A DNA stretch of 64,000 nucleotides from assembly GCA_028023455.1 (NCBI GenBank), contig JAQFVV010000012.1, positions 9,708,499 through 9,772,498 of the forward strand, in the 5' to 3' direction. The stretch is from Epiperipatus broadwayi. Its lineage: Eukaryota; Onychophora; Udeonychophora; Euonychophora; Peripatidae. This document shows positions 25,232-38,400 of the stretch, piece by piece (position 1 is the stretch's first letter; the number at the start of each line of letters is the position of its first letter). A model generated the notes under the pieces. That model was given only the letters and a program-made list of their open reading frames with translations. It had not been told where the DNA came from and did not search any database. The translations under genes were made by a program, and so were the position numbers.

Positions 25232-25386
25232 AGAAATGCATTTAGGTTAGAAAATAAAATGTCCATTCTTATTTTCTCAAAGTCATTATCTTGTGGCTGG
25301 AAGGATAGTATCTTCATATTTAACATTGCTGATTTAATAATATGCTTGGCACTAGTGAGGAAGGTTCAATACCTTCTAAATAAAAT
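25232..25386. repeat. Diverged direct copy of the 24927-25078 segment
   Basis: Shares ATTCTTATTTTCTCAAAG, GGCTGGAA and CACTAGTGAGGAAG in the same order and spacing, but lacks the terminal inverted repeats. A partial copy. Confidence 0.75.
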
Positions 25387-25564
25387 AAAATAACTTAGTT
25401 ATTATGATGTTTGAGATCCAAATCACTTGAGTGGTAAATGGTATTTGAGCACCAATGATAAAGCATATCTAAAATTTTGAGAATATGGTTCATGTTTATA
25501 TATATAAATTTGCAACTTTTAATAAATATTTAAATGCATGTATAGTATATATACTTAAGCTAAA

Positions 25565-26690
25565 TTAAATAGAAGGAATTTAAACCCAGACTTTCAAGAT
25601 CCCTTCAGTCATCCACTCTACCTTATAAAACCCTACACATAACCACATACATGTGAAAAAGATAAATGGTTCCAATATACATATTTCATGATGAACCGGT
25701 GCTCAACAGTTAATCCAGATCATCATCTTCCACACAGATATAAAATCAGTGCTCGCTTATGTTAAGATAAACCACTAAACATCACATGTTCACTATCTCT
25801 TATACTAGCACATAATTGTTATTTAACAAGGCAAAACTCTCCATACAGTAGTGTCACCCTGTGCCAACCAGAGTAATCAATGGATGCCAGAAGGCTTGTG
25901 CATAAAATCCCTATCAAGTGCCTACTCACCCAATATCCCCAGACTAGTTTCTGGCTTGTGGCCTTCATCAGTGAAAAGCCTTGGATCTGAGAGCACTGCA
26001 CCTAGATCTTAGGATCTAATGCAACCCTCCAGCAGCCACCTTTTATCTCTACTTAATCATAAACTATGAGAATGAAATTGAAAACATGATAATATTTTCA
26101 ATCTAAGCTCAATAGCTTACATTAGATCCTAAGATCTAGGTGCAGTACTCTCAGATCCAAAGCTCCTCACTGATGAAGGCCACAAGCCAGAAACTAGTCC
26201 GGGGATATTGGATGAGTAGGCACTAGATAGGGATTTTATGCACAAGCCTTCTGGAATCCATTGATTACTCTGGTTGGCACGGGGTGATATTACTGTATGG
26301 AGAGTTTTGCCTTGTTTATGTTAAGATAGCAACTCTTCAAACTTTAATGGACATGCTTCAATCTTCTCCAGTCTCCAACTTCTCCGCCATCTATATCATT
26401 GAAAATTTGATGATGGCCTGACGAAGAGTTGGAAAGTGGAGAAGATTGAAGCCTGTCCATTAAAGTTTGAAGATTTTCTATTTTAATATAAACTGAGCAC
26501 TGATTATATATATATATGTGGGAGATGATGATCCGGACCAACTGATGAGTGCTGGTTCAGCATGAAATACGTATATTGGAGATCATTTATATTTTTCACA
26601 TGTACGTTGTCATGTGTATCAATTGTATAAGATAGAGTGGATGACTGAAGGGAGCTTACAAGTTTGGGTTCAAATCCTTTCTAATTTTTA
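25565..26690. mobile_element. Family A fold-back element interrupted by family B
   Basis: The left arm (25583-25769) holds the A landmarks in diverged form (AAACCCAGACTTTCAAG, TTTCATGATGAACCGGTGCT). The interior and right arm resume at 26329 and run to the end (TTTGGGTTCAAATCC near 26680). At the centre, the segments CTTCAATCTTCTCC and GGAGAAGATTGAAG pair around a unique spacer (about 26375-26430). The B element at 25770-26315 splits the left arm. No coding capacity. Confidence 0.88.
25770..26315. mobile_element. Family B palindrome inserted with 13-bp target duplication
   Basis: This 546-bp insertion begins AACCACTAAACATCACATG and ends GAGAGTTTTGCCTTGT. The 13-bp string TTATGTTAAGATA stands immediately before (25757-25769) and after (26316-26328); an uninterrupted family A arm has it once. 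Internally it is a facing pair of B units with mirrored blocks such as TGCACCTAGATCTTAGGATC and its complement. This shows that B is, or was, mobile. Confidence 0.9.
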
Positions 26691-28280
26691 ATAAAGTAAG
26701 TAGAAACTGTATTCCAAGAGGAGTACACAGATGTTAAACAATAAATAAGATTCTTAAAAATATTTATTTATTATATAGTATATGCCAAATTACAATTGCT
26801 TTATGATCTGGCATCAAAAAAAAAAAAAAGTGAAAGTTATTAATGGCTAAAGTATTTACCTGAATCTAGTCATGAACTGAATTTGGATTTAGAATTTTTT
26901 ATGAAACTTAGAATTTTCAAACAAGCTCAGACATTTCTTTTTCAGGTAAAATTATACCCACCCATTTATTATTACATAAACAAACTATTAAAAACAATAA
27001 AAAGCTGTTAACTAGCTTGATTACTGCAATGGATTATTTAAAACTGTTTTTTTTATTTATATATCAATGAGAAACACTACAATATCATGTATGCACACAC
27101 ACTGTTGGAATAATAACCGCAAGTAACATCACGTAATTTTATACTGCTCGACAAAATGAATATACACTTTTTACTCTTTTGTGTTGAAAATTAATCAGGA
27201 ATATTTGCTAGCAAGGTACACTTATCTACTGAATGAAAGCTCAGGATCTTTTAAACATTAATGATTGCTAATTGCTACCTAACTCTGTCTGAGATGAAAA
27301 ATAAAATCATTGTCTATTATGCTTTTAAAAAAAAAAGTAAAATAAAATCTGTCAAACATTAAAATATAGAAGATTAATTTTTATAATCAAATATGTAAAT
27401 ATTCTCAGCAGACTGTCGTAAAGTAATAGATTTATTTATTAGGTGACCTACTAATTAAATATATATATATAATTTTCAACCAATGGTTACACAATGCTCA
27501 CATCGCAAATCCATTTTTTGGGAAACAAGATTACTAAAATGATATTGCCATATAATACAAAATAGCGTAATAAATTATTATAAAACCTTCATAAAGTATG
27601 CATGAAAAATAATTATTTAAAATTCATTTCAATTTCGTTTTCACAGAGAGAAGAAAAAATTTCATGAGACACCCTTATACTGCATAGACAATCTCAAAAA
27701 ATATGCGTATTGACTCATTCCGTAATTATTATTAATTCCAATCGCATTAATCAAAATTATTTTCCCTGCATGCCTGTAATTTGCACTACTTTCTAAAGTA
27801 TTAACGAGTTCGCTTAAAATCACAATCTGCTTCACCTCCCTTCACTACCACCACCCCCAAATAATCATTTAATTATGTTATTAACTTTTTATACCATTTT
27901 TTTAAACTTCTTTCCATGAGACATAATTTTGTATATTTATACCATTAAAAAGTCGCGTTAAAATGTTTTCATGACATGCATAACACCCTCAAAGAAAAGC
28001 TATAAATAGAATGAATCATTTTCTCCAGGTAAATTACAATCCAAAATAATTAAAAGTTAAAAATATGCATTGGTGCGGTGATGATATTTAAGACTTGCTG
28101 TAATATAAAAGCCCAGAGATCGGCGAATGGAAAATGAGCTCATGGCAGAAAAATTCTTTTTTTGTTGTTGTTGTTGTTCTCACTTGGCAAATAATTTAGA
28201 TAATTACGTATAAGTTTATTAAACAACAACAAAAAAAATCAAACAATTATCGCATATTTTTCAATATAAAATGAAACTTC
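26691..28280. other. AT-rich non-coding stretch
   Basis: A TGT microsatellite lies at about 28162-28177. No gene or repeat family recognised. Confidence 0.55.
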
Positions 28281-28352
28281 AGTCAAGCAAACAGTTGTCC
28301 CGGGTTAGCAGGTTCGCTTCCTGGCTGATGCTATGACACATGAGAAAAAAAA
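28281..28352 (+). repeat. tRNA-like SINE, internally deleted
   Basis: It starts GTCAAGCA and jumps straight to ACAGTTGTCCCGGGTTAGC, then GGTTCGCTTCC (B-box), GCTGATGCTATGACACATGA and an A tail. Compared with the copy at 44543-44649 it lacks the A-box and anticodon-loop part, so it cannot be a functional Pol III gene. Confidence 0.85.
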
Positions 28353-29982
28353 ACTTCAAAAGCATGATCTTTAATAATACTATTTGTAAGTTTGAAATCA
28401 TTGCAAAGTAATAGCCAATGACATACGTTGATCATCACTAGTGATCATTTCTCATCGATTTAACCTACTAAATTATAATTAAACTACGTCATAAGAAACT
28501 TGTTAGACCATAATATTGAATTTTTTTCACAGATGGCAAATTAATAAGTAATACTTAAACAACAGTAACTTTTGCTACAACATAGAATAAGATGTTGTTT
28601 TATTAAAGTTACATACTTTTTTTAATGTTAGTCTTTTCTATCTCCTATTCTTTATTGCATTAGATAATTAATATATATCAGTGAAAGATCCAGTTATTGT
28701 AAGCCTCTTATACCATTAGTTATCTCACTATACTAACATTTTGGGGATTATGTGTTTGCACAACTATATTTCAGTCATTTAATTAAATGCACATAAATTC
28801 CTGACACTATTTCTCCCTTTTTATATTTTTTATTTAACTCAAGTCCTCAATAAGTGAATAAATTTAATATAGTGGCAGTTCTTTATTTAGAATGAAACTG
28901 AATTTGAGACAGGAAATTTAAGCTTGGCAAAGATTGTATATAATAAAGTCATATTTATGCATTCCCTGGAAGACCATGGAAATGAAAAAGATCTAAAAAT
29001 GGCCCTTCTGACCCAATCTGCTTAAGTTGCCATACCTAGTGAATTACTTAATAAATGATTAGAAACAATATTATCAGTAATAGTGGAAAAGCAGGCAGCA
29101 ATGGCAATACCAAAGATAAGCATTACAAATATATATATATATATTAATTTTAGATATGTGAGATCTTTAATATTTATTGGATACAAAATCATCAAATCTG
29201 AATGGCTAAAGAGTTGTCAAGAATGCACAAGACTGGATTTACTGTAAAATCTACTTTAATATCTTCTATTATTGAAATTCCTCAATGTATCAATGAATAG
29301 CTAATAGTGCTAAGATTTGAATTGCATAATGTTATCAGGGCTCGTTTTACTAGAGCAGATGGACTAACATTAGATTAAGAGATTGCTTGCTAAATAGTAT
29401 GAATTTTAATGAATATGTTAGTATAAATAGTGGAATTTGATCAAAAACTATAGGAAATAATAGTATTGGTGTTATAAATTCATATGGTCTGTTGTTATTG
29501 TTTGGGCAACACATGAATTGACTATCACAAACGTTTCATTTAGGCAGAAAGACTGAAGTTAAGGAATATTAATACATCTGTAATCAAAATAATGTTAATT
29601 AATAGATTGCATTATAGTTAAAAATCAGAATACAAACAAAGTTCATATTATACAAGCACTTTCAAATGCATATTGTTACACTTGGAGATTAAAAGTATAA
29701 TCTTATTAAAAAATAAGTCATATTCCAAATATATTCACAAAAAAGTTAATGCTCATTCTTTATAAGTATCTGCTATTACAGCCAAATTTCAATAGCTATT
29801 AAAAAAATTCAAGTTGTTGATTCAGCCATTCAAGATTGTCATGCTATCAAGACATAAAATTGTTCTGAAAATTGTTTATAAATAATAATTAAATTTTAAT
29901 TTTATTAAATCACTTGATTAAAACAAAACACGTATCATTTTATGCTTGCTAAATAATGTGGAGATTCATAATTAATACCTAG
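28353..29982. other. AT-rich non-coding stretch
   Basis: TA microsatellite near 29131-29144. No gene or repeat family recognised. Confidence 0.55.
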
Positions 29983-30085
29983 ATTTTTTTTCTCATGTGT
30001 CATAGCATCAGTCGGGAATCGAACCCGCTAACCCCGGGACAACTGCTTGTAAAGCGGCTGTTGCTGACCTCACAACATAGCTTTT
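29983..30085 (-). repeat. tRNA-like SINE
   Basis: Minus-strand copy with T-rich start (A tail on the minus strand), TGTGTCATAGCATCAG, B-box complement GGAATCGAACCCGC, and the anticodon-like hairpin around CTTGTAAAG. The region before the A-box is altered (CACAACATAGC instead of CGACCACCAATGC). Confidence 0.85.
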
Positions 30086-31136
30086 GATTGGTGAATTAAA
30101 ATTGCAAATGAGATTCAGATATTTATTCACTATGGCCGCTTAGAAATTTTTTTTTTTTTGTTCCAGTGAAAGTAAAATATGGAGCTTAAAAATAGCATCA
30201 CATTCGCATTAAATCCATTGATAATATTTTCTTCTAATGAGTAGATGGAAAAAATATTTTGGCCAACTTTTGCATTGTGATGTAAATATTGAAAAATGAA
30301 TTTTAATGATATATTTGTTTTATCTACTCACTTAAATTTGGAAAGAAATATTCAGCTACGTTAAGTTAAAACAACTCTTTGTAATCTTAAAAATAGAAAG
30401 GCAACCGATATCTGGAAAAGTTTTAAAACAAGAATTGTGATATATTATCTTCAAAAAACATTGGAATTTTTTAGCAAAATATGAAAAATTTTAACACCTG
30501 ATCTCAAGTATAATTGAACTGTTCAAATTTTTAAAAATAAAAGTAGATAAAATTGCAGTAATTATTAATCTATGCAATTAGCTCCAAAAAGATTTTAAAA
30601 GCCCCGAGAAAAAATAATTTGTTCTACAGATTTTTTTTTTTTTAAAAGAAAAAATCCACTTCATCCAATATTCTTTTGTGTGTGTGTGGAAGGGAGGGGG
30701 TATTATTTATAGCGGTTTGATAATGTATTTAGTAAATATTTCTTTAAATAATTTTAGTTTGTACTAATAAAATATAAATATGCAAATCATAAATTAAAAG
30801 ATAAGAGTCCGCCATCTAGTGATAAATGGGAATAATAAACTTCAGTTCTAATAGAAAGCTTAGTCAAAAAAAAAAAAAAGAAACTGTTAAAACAAACAAG
30901 CTTCAATAAAGATTCATACATATAATGTGTAATGCGTTAAAGTCATTGTGAATTAAGAAATAATAAATTAACATAATAAATTCAGTAAACTTTAGATTTA
31001 GGCGAAATTTGTCAAATTCATGTTTGAAAAATATGCGCACCCACGCACATTTTATATAAATAAAAATATATTTGTATTACCACATTGACTGCTAAAAGAT
31101 AACTGAATAAATACTTCTCATAGATCTATCTAAGTT
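30086..31136. other. AT-rich non-coding stretch
   Basis: Homopolymer A and T runs and a TG run near 30679-30689. A CTCF-like motif at 30808-30822 is listed separately. No gene recognised. Confidence 0.5.
30808..30822 (-). promoter_or_regulatory. CTCF-like motif (candidate)
   Basis: The complement reads TCACTAGATGGCGGA, resembling the conserved CTCF core CCAC-Y-AG-R-KGGC. A similar motif in the same orientation lies at 43346-43360. In AT-rich DNA an isolated GC-richer match is notable, but both are followed within about 85 bp by an A run, so they may be remnants of one repeat family. Confidence 0.3.
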
Positions 31137-31172
31137 AATTGTTTTTTTTTTTTAAAAAAAAAAAACAATTGG
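31137..31172. repeat. Perfect T/A hairpin
   Basis: AATTG followed by a T run, then an A run and CAATT: a perfect inverted repeat of about 17-bp arms with no loop. Confidence 0.9.
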
Positions 31173-31227
31173 TGAATTACAATAAGAAGCAGCTGATTAT
31201 AGTAATTATTTGAGAATTATAAACAAT

Positions 31228-31600
31228 TATATATATGAAAGTTTGTTTGTTTCTTGATAACTCAATAAATATTGCACCAATTTTGATAAATCTTGCATGA
31301 TTTTCTTTCTTTTTAAGAGAATTACATAGGCTATGGTTTTTGCTCTAAGTTATTAAATTGTTTGAAAAAATTTGGAAATTTACAACTGATGAGCAATGTT
31401 TGTGGATACAGAAGTTAAAAGTTTGTACTAGCAGTGACCTCTAGAGAATTTTTCATCATTTAAAAGTAATACTTTCTAGCAAATTAAAAAATTATCGATA
31501 TATTATTTTACTGGGGGGGGGGGGGCGTACTAAGAAAATTGGCACAATATTTGTGGAGTTATTAAGTAACAAACAAACTTCTAAATTTAGATATATAAAG
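31228..31600. mobile_element. Small non-autonomous element with about 60-bp terminal inverted repeats
   Basis: The left end (31228-31290) reads GTTTGTTTGTTTCTTGATAA with AATATTGCACCAATTTT. The right end (31534-31600) is its imperfect complement (AATTGGCACAATATTTGTGG, AAGTAACAAACAAACTT). The interior has no coding capacity and includes a 13-G tract at 31513-31525. TA-rich flanks hide any target duplication. The form fits a MITE-like DNA element, but a superfamily cannot be assigned. Confidence 0.75.
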
Positions 31601-31971
31601 GCTAATAAAAGTATATTTGAATGATTATTTAAAGTATTGTAGTGGATCATTTTTAATACTGTTTAAAGCATTTAAAGATTATTAATTTATTATACAAACT
31701 ACTATTATTTTTAAAAGCAAGTAATTTAGAAAAACTGTATCTGAGGGATTAACTGTCAGTGTATTCTAAAGAGATTACATGCAAAAGTCAGCATCAGCAA
31801 TAGGTACTATAGTATAATTCAAGTATTTCAATAAGGATTAAAGGATTTGTGGTCAACAACAAGAATAAATAATAGAGCTCTAGAAAAAATAATTCAGGAA
31901 TACATAAATTAAAAACAGTTCTACTGTGCATAAGTTATCAGCAATTATATATCCTTTATCATTTATATTCT
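31601..31971. other. AT-rich non-coding stretch
   Basis: Nothing recognised between the two related small elements. Confidence 0.5.
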
Positions 31972-32171
31972 TTATATAATGTTTGTTTATTTGTTTGTTA
32001 CTTAATAACTAAACAAATATTGTACCAATCTTAATGAATCTTGCATGATTTTCTCATTTTTTCTGTCTTTTTCGATCTTTGTTTTATGGTACTTGTTTTT
32101 AAAAATTTGGTAATTTTCTGCTAATGCAAGTGGAGTCAAAGGAACAGCTAGTTTTTTTATATATATATATA
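31972..32171. mobile_element. Second, shorter copy of the 31.2-kb small element
   Basis: Shares GTTTGTTACTTAATAACT, ATATTGTACCAATCTTAATG, AATCTTGCATGATTTTCT and AAAATTTGG with the element at 31228-31600. It ends in a TA run near 32156-32170 without the inverted right end, so it is truncated or a different subtype. Confidence 0.7.
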
Positions 32172-35100
32172 AGTTATGATAAATGAATACAGTTTAGAAA
32201 AAAAATTAGAAGCATCAGATTTGTCAGTAATATGGAAGTTATTGAAGACAAAGATGATAAACTGAATCAACTAGTGAACAATTTGTATTGCATTTGAATA
32301 ATAAAAAAAATTAGAGTGATAATAGAAAAAATAATTAAAATATACTAATTAAGATTAAAAAATAACATGTACAATAGATTACTGCTTTAAATAAAAGCAA
32401 GCACTTATAAATTAATTCAAGGTCATTTACTTAAGTAGGTTTAAAGTTTCATATGCAAGAGATCCATATAAATTTTTTCTTTTACTTTCTATATAATCAG
32501 CAAAGATAATGACAGTGCAAATAATATTCATTAAAAACTCTTCTGATTTCATCTAAATAAGACCGAAACATGTTTTATAATACTTTTATGACAAATGACA
32601 ATAAAATATCTTGTGATATTATAAATACAATGTTTTTAATAAATTTGATCACTGTTAAATAATGCTAGAGATGTTTATAGAATTTTATTGTTTTAAATAA
32701 TGAGAAGTGGAATGTATAGTAGTTTTAGATGTTCTTCATGTATAGGTAGCCATTGTAGATAGAAATCATAAAAACATGTTTCATTTTGTCATAAATAAAA
32801 CTGAAAAAATATTCCATACTATTAATGAACAAATGATATATAAAGAAATTTGAAAATGAGGCACAGATCATCTTCATTACATCTAGTTAGATTGCTTTTT
32901 CAAAATCATTAAATACAACTTTTATATAATAGTAAATGAAGTACTTATGTATTAGATCTGCTGCAAAATATCATATAGGTATTAGTCTGGCGACAACTTT
33001 CTAATCTTGCGAGATCATAAAATATTGTCTGGATGGGATTTTCTGACAAACTTAATCCATCAATTTTGATAAATGATGACAAGTAACATTATTTAGTAAA
33101 AAAATGGTGACCTATAACTTTATTTAGTGGAAATAAACAAATATGTATTTACACTTTGAAGCAAATTGAATTATTTGTAAAAATGATGAGAACTAACCTT
33201 ATTTCATAGAAAATCACAATCTGTAACTTTATTTACTAGAAATAAACAAAAACATATTTATGCTTTTCTGTGAGAAATGATGTTACAATAACTAAATCTT
33301 TAGCAATATACACATTCATGCCATTAAAACATAAAAACAAAAATTGTTTCTTACAATCACTGGAGTGGACTAAAGTTTTTTTATGTGCTGTAAAATAAAA
33401 ATGAAAAAGTAGCTATGATTTTTAAAAAAAGTGTTCATATTCTGACAGATCACAAGTCATTAGTTATGTAGGATTTTATGGTTTTCACAGGATAACATGC
33501 TACATGCAAAACTTCTCACAGGTAGTTATTCCAGTTTATGACTGATTTTTGAAAGTAGGGGACTGTATTGTCCTCAATAAAAGGCAGTTCCCAAATTTTA
33601 ACTATTTCATTGGAAAAAAAGGTCATTCCAAAATTCACTAGGCATGAATTAAAACTGGACAGGAAATCACATGTACATCTTACTTTTACTAGATAGTCAA
33701 TTAGTCATCCTGCCATTCTTTTGACATCATAGTATAATTTAAATTGTAAAATTAGCAATGAAACCAACATTTCATGTAACATCTTTCTCCGAATTAGAAT
33801 ATTACCTAATATTAATGTAAAAAAAGTAATTATTTTCCTTTTTACAACATTATAAATGTATTTAATTTGGTCTTTATTTAAGCATTTGTTCGTGCCATTG
33901 ACTTTTATCACAGCAGGTCTAATACGTAAGTACCTTAAATGATTATAAAATTTAATTATAAGATGGGGAAAAAATAAAACAATGTTGCTTTAAATGCTGG
34001 TAGTAATTTTATCTGAATTATACAGTTTTAGTTTGATAGAAAAAGATATAAAAACCGAAGAATAGTATATGGAATTACATAAAATTAATATTGCTATCTT
34101 AAGTTATTGGATATTATATGACTAATGAATCTTGATAGGAGTTAAAGAGTGACTTAACAGAGTCAGATAGTAGCATCTTAAAAAGGCTTGTGAACATGGA
34201 TTGATTTTGTTAATTAACTGTTTCACAAAATTAAGCTGTGATAGTGCTAACACATTTAACATTTTAGGTGGCATGATGGTGCTGCTATTACTACTTTTCT
34301 ATATTGTTTTAATGCATTGTATGTTAAATTACTGTGTGTCACAAGCTGCAGTAATTCTTTCAAAGAAGCTTCTATTTTTAATGTATTAATTAAAAAAAAA
34401 TCCAAGAGATGTAAGCAGTATATGGACCTTTGTTTGTAATTGACAGCATATTCCATTGTTCTGACAAAGCTATGAAAGAGGTGGTGATTTGTGATTGGTG
34501 GATAGCTTTAGATTTACTTCCTCTGCAGCTAAATGCTACAAAAAATGTGATTTTCAATAATTGTTAATGACCATAATTTGTAAAAGACATTATTAAACCA
34601 ATAATTACATCTTCGAGAGGAGGTTATCTTTGAAAATATTTCATTTTTAAAAAGACAGCTCTTAGAAAGTATACAAAGTTAGTTACAAAAACAGGAAATT
34701 ACCACAGAAATAATCATTAGAGGCTAAAAAGAAAATCGTTTTTGTAAAAACTGTAAGAGAAATATTTTATTAACAACTAATAATTTATTAACTTTTAGAA
34801 TTTTTTTTGATGATAACTAATTCTAAATATATCATTTTTTAATAATGTAAAATTGTAATATCTAATATTTAATTTTCAAACTTTTTTGAATAGATATCAT
34901 GAAGCCAATAATGGTGTTTTCATTTGTTATTAGTAAGACCTTGAGTTAGATACTTATTTTCACAATTTTAAAATATTAATTTTTCATGTTTTAGAATTTT
35001 AATTATTAAAAGACTTAAATATTCATAATATAGTCTATAAATAAATGTAATATAAGTAAAAAAGATTTAATTGCACACAAAAAAAAATCAAACATGGCAT

Positions 35101-35343
35101 CATAGTAAAAATATTACTCACGAGAGTCTATTCAAAAATTTGGGGATTGGGTTGACATTGAAAGTATTAAAATCTTTTCCAGTTTCTTACTGGATTTTTA
35201 AAGTATTAACTCATTGACTATTTTTATCTATAATTATTTAGAATAGTACAATGCCACAATAATTAACAGATGTATCAGGTATTAACTAATTTATATAGTC
35301 ATGTATTTTGATTATGCATAGTTAATGATATATATATATTTAA
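32172..35343. other. AT-rich non-coding stretch with one imperfect duplication
   Basis: Segments near 33085-33165 and 33195-33265 share TAACTTTATTTA, GAAATAAACAAA and a trailing ATTTA-TGC/CACTTT pattern, an imperfect duplication with a period of about 110 bp. Nothing else is recognised; short frames here have no motif. Confidence 0.5.
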
Positions 35344-35437
35344 GTGTCATAGCATCAGCCGGACGTGAACCCGCAACCTGGGCAACTGCCTGCAAGTGCA
35401 AGGCAGTCATGCTGACCTCTTGACCACCAATGCAAGA
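35344..35437 (-). repeat. tRNA-like SINE, second subfamily
   Basis: Minus-strand copy: TGTCATAGCATCAGCCGG, GGACGTGAACCCGCAACC (B-box complement) and CTCTTGACCACCAATGCA at the tRNA 5' end. The B-box reads GGTTCACGTCC, unlike GGTTCGCTTCC in the copies at 28.3, 30.0, 44.2 and 44.6 kb, so it belongs with 45.2 kb and probably 54.6 kb. Confidence 0.85.
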
Positions 35438-38400
35438 CTATATTTTTAAGAGTAGAATGATAAAAAAATGGAAAAATATTAATGATGATTATCAATGTGA
35501 TTACATATTCATAATATATGATAAATATGAAATTAACAAAATAAAAAATTGAATACCTAGACTGAAGTGGTATACTAAAATTATGCAATTACATAACTAT
35601 TGTTCATTACTGAAAAATTTACAAAAACATTGCAAACTAATTGAAAAATGGTGTGAAAAAAATCCCCTTAGAATCAATGATAATGAAGAACTATATTTTT
35701 CAGAAGTTCAAATATGCACACACACACACAAATTTAATTCACAATGCAATAATAATTTAAATTGAAAAGCTAAAAAAATAATAAGAGATAAGAGAGGATA
35801 ATATTTTTATGCAAGCATATAAAAAAGAAACGCATGAAAAGATTTAACAATACAACATTCTGTTTGCAAGAGAACCATTTAAAAATCAATAAGCAATTTT
35901 ATATGTACAGTAAGTGATTAAGAAATATGCGGGATAATTTTATGTGGGTACTGTCTATGTTGACTCATCTTGTGAGGGAAGTTCACATTTAAAAGTACCA
36001 AATGAAAAAAGAGTGCTTACAATTTAAATATTATATTAGGTGTAATGTCGAATGGAGAAGAAATGGAAAATGAATTATAGATCCTGATGACAATGAGGTA
36101 ATTAGAATCTATCTTTAGGATTTTCATGTATAATCATGATCTATTAGAAGCAGGTGCTTCATAAGATTTTCTCCATTTAAAAATCAAATTAATCCAATAA
36201 AAAACATAATTTAATCTATGACAATCAAACAATATCAATTACAAACACCCATTACTTTGACCTTTATCCAGCACAAAATGTTATCATTATGTAAAATGTT
36301 TTCCCCATGAATTGACATGGATTTGAGAATAAAAAAATTCAAGAATATGTGTTAATACTTGCCCAATAAAATTAAAACTTTATTAATCAGAGTTATTATA
36401 GTTCAAAGTATAATTTTAATGGCAATAAAGTAATACCATTTATGATTTTTATTGGAATTATAAAAAAATGACAGTGGAGAAGACATCTTTAAAAATATTT
36501 TATTGAAGTGATAGAAATCAGATTATATCACACATGGCTTACTAAAACCTAATGACAACCAACCTCTTACAGACAATAGTTTCAAACAAGTTATTGGAAG
36601 ATATACTGCAATTGTTATTATTGAAATCAAATTTATGAAAATAAGCTAAAAAAATCTTATTAAATTTAATTCAAGCTACTTCCTTATAAGCTTGTAGGAT
36701 TCTATCATACTGAAAGTCATGGTAAATAGATAGCACTGCATTCACATTATAAAGAGTGATTTTGATCTAACTGACCGTGTAAGATGTATCAAATTTCTTT
36801 TTATCTTCTCTCATTATCTACCTTTTAATCATTTTGGTATTCAAAGTTAATTGTTTAAAATTCTAATACTTCCAATTTTTGAATTCAAGACATACAAAAA
36901 AATATATCTGATACTGCTACAATCATTATATAATTTAGTCACCAGTTATAAATTAATGGCCAATAATAATGTGTTAAAAAAACCTCTTACTTTCTCTCTA
37001 CTTTATGATATAGGTCATCCAACTCCGTACTTTAATATAAGAAATGAGCTAATAATTGAACATTGAATGATAAGGAATATAATCAAACTCTTGGCAAATT
37101 TTTAGTTGATTGGTACTTGATTTATAATGTCTCCACTAAGACATCAAAGTTTGAACCATCATTATAGTTCATTTCTTGTGTACAGTGTGGCTTCTAAAAT
37201 TAGAAAAAGGATTATCACATACACATATATTCTGTTCCACAATGGTACTATTTTATATTCTAATGTTTAAAGCTAGAATATATTGAAAATTAATGTTTAT
37301 TTTTTTTAGGCTCTTTATTCTATACTATTTACATATTTACTATCCATGAGGTGTGGAAGCCATTTTTCAACAAGTTGTCATAGCTGAAAAATTGATATCA
37401 GAATTTTTTTAATTACTTAAATAAACATATTATTATTTGAAAAATTTAATAAACTTAACTATCTATTAACCAACTATTAGTCTGCCCATCTATCCACTTA
37501 TTTGTCTGCCACCTACCAACAAGTCTACCTATATGTATGATAATCAATTATTTTTACAATAAATATAATGTTACCAAGCAATTACAAGCATACAACAATT
37601 CTTTATTGCTAGACATTAAAATATATCAAGAATAAGATAAATTAATTACAATATATAAACGTTCAACCATGTGTTAGAAAATACTAAATGATAAACATTT
37701 AATTTCTTTAAGTTAGCTTGCACCTTAGCTTTATTTAACGTAAAATGAAGAATATTTTAGTTTATTAATAAAAAATTACACCGTTGCTGAAATTTATACT
37801 GTATTCATTAGCATATCCACAGTCTAGATCACATTATCTCAAGTTTAAATCAAGGTAAAACTTTTAAAATTTTTCAGCTAATTGAAAATTTCAAAGAAAG
37901 CCAGTCGGAGCCAACACAGAAAGCTTATTAATGATCAGTCAATGAATACTAAATAGTTTGGTTGAGAGTAAAACAAGAAAAGAAAAATGCTAAAAAAATG
38001 TCTCAACTTAAAGCAATTAGCAAGTTATGTGAGTGTATCTTGACTTGAAGTGGGTTACTTGAAGATGTTTGCTATATTTTTTTCCCCACAGTATTAAAAT
38101 AACTCACACACTGAGACATATAAAAATATTTACTCATACTCAATTTATTAGGATATTAAAAGTTTGTGTCATCATTCGAAAAACTATGCAAGCATGCTGT
38201 TTTCCTGTTTGAAGATGGGCTAATGAAAAACTAATAAGATATATCAGTTAATATAATAGCATTTGTTCTCTGTAGTGTCAGATTACTATTTCTTATCATC
38301 TCTGTTTGAAAACAAATATTCTAGGAATTTTAAATAATAATTATATCTCTCTCCCATTTTAACTGTCAAAATGTAAGCTTTATTAGAGATGCATAATAAA

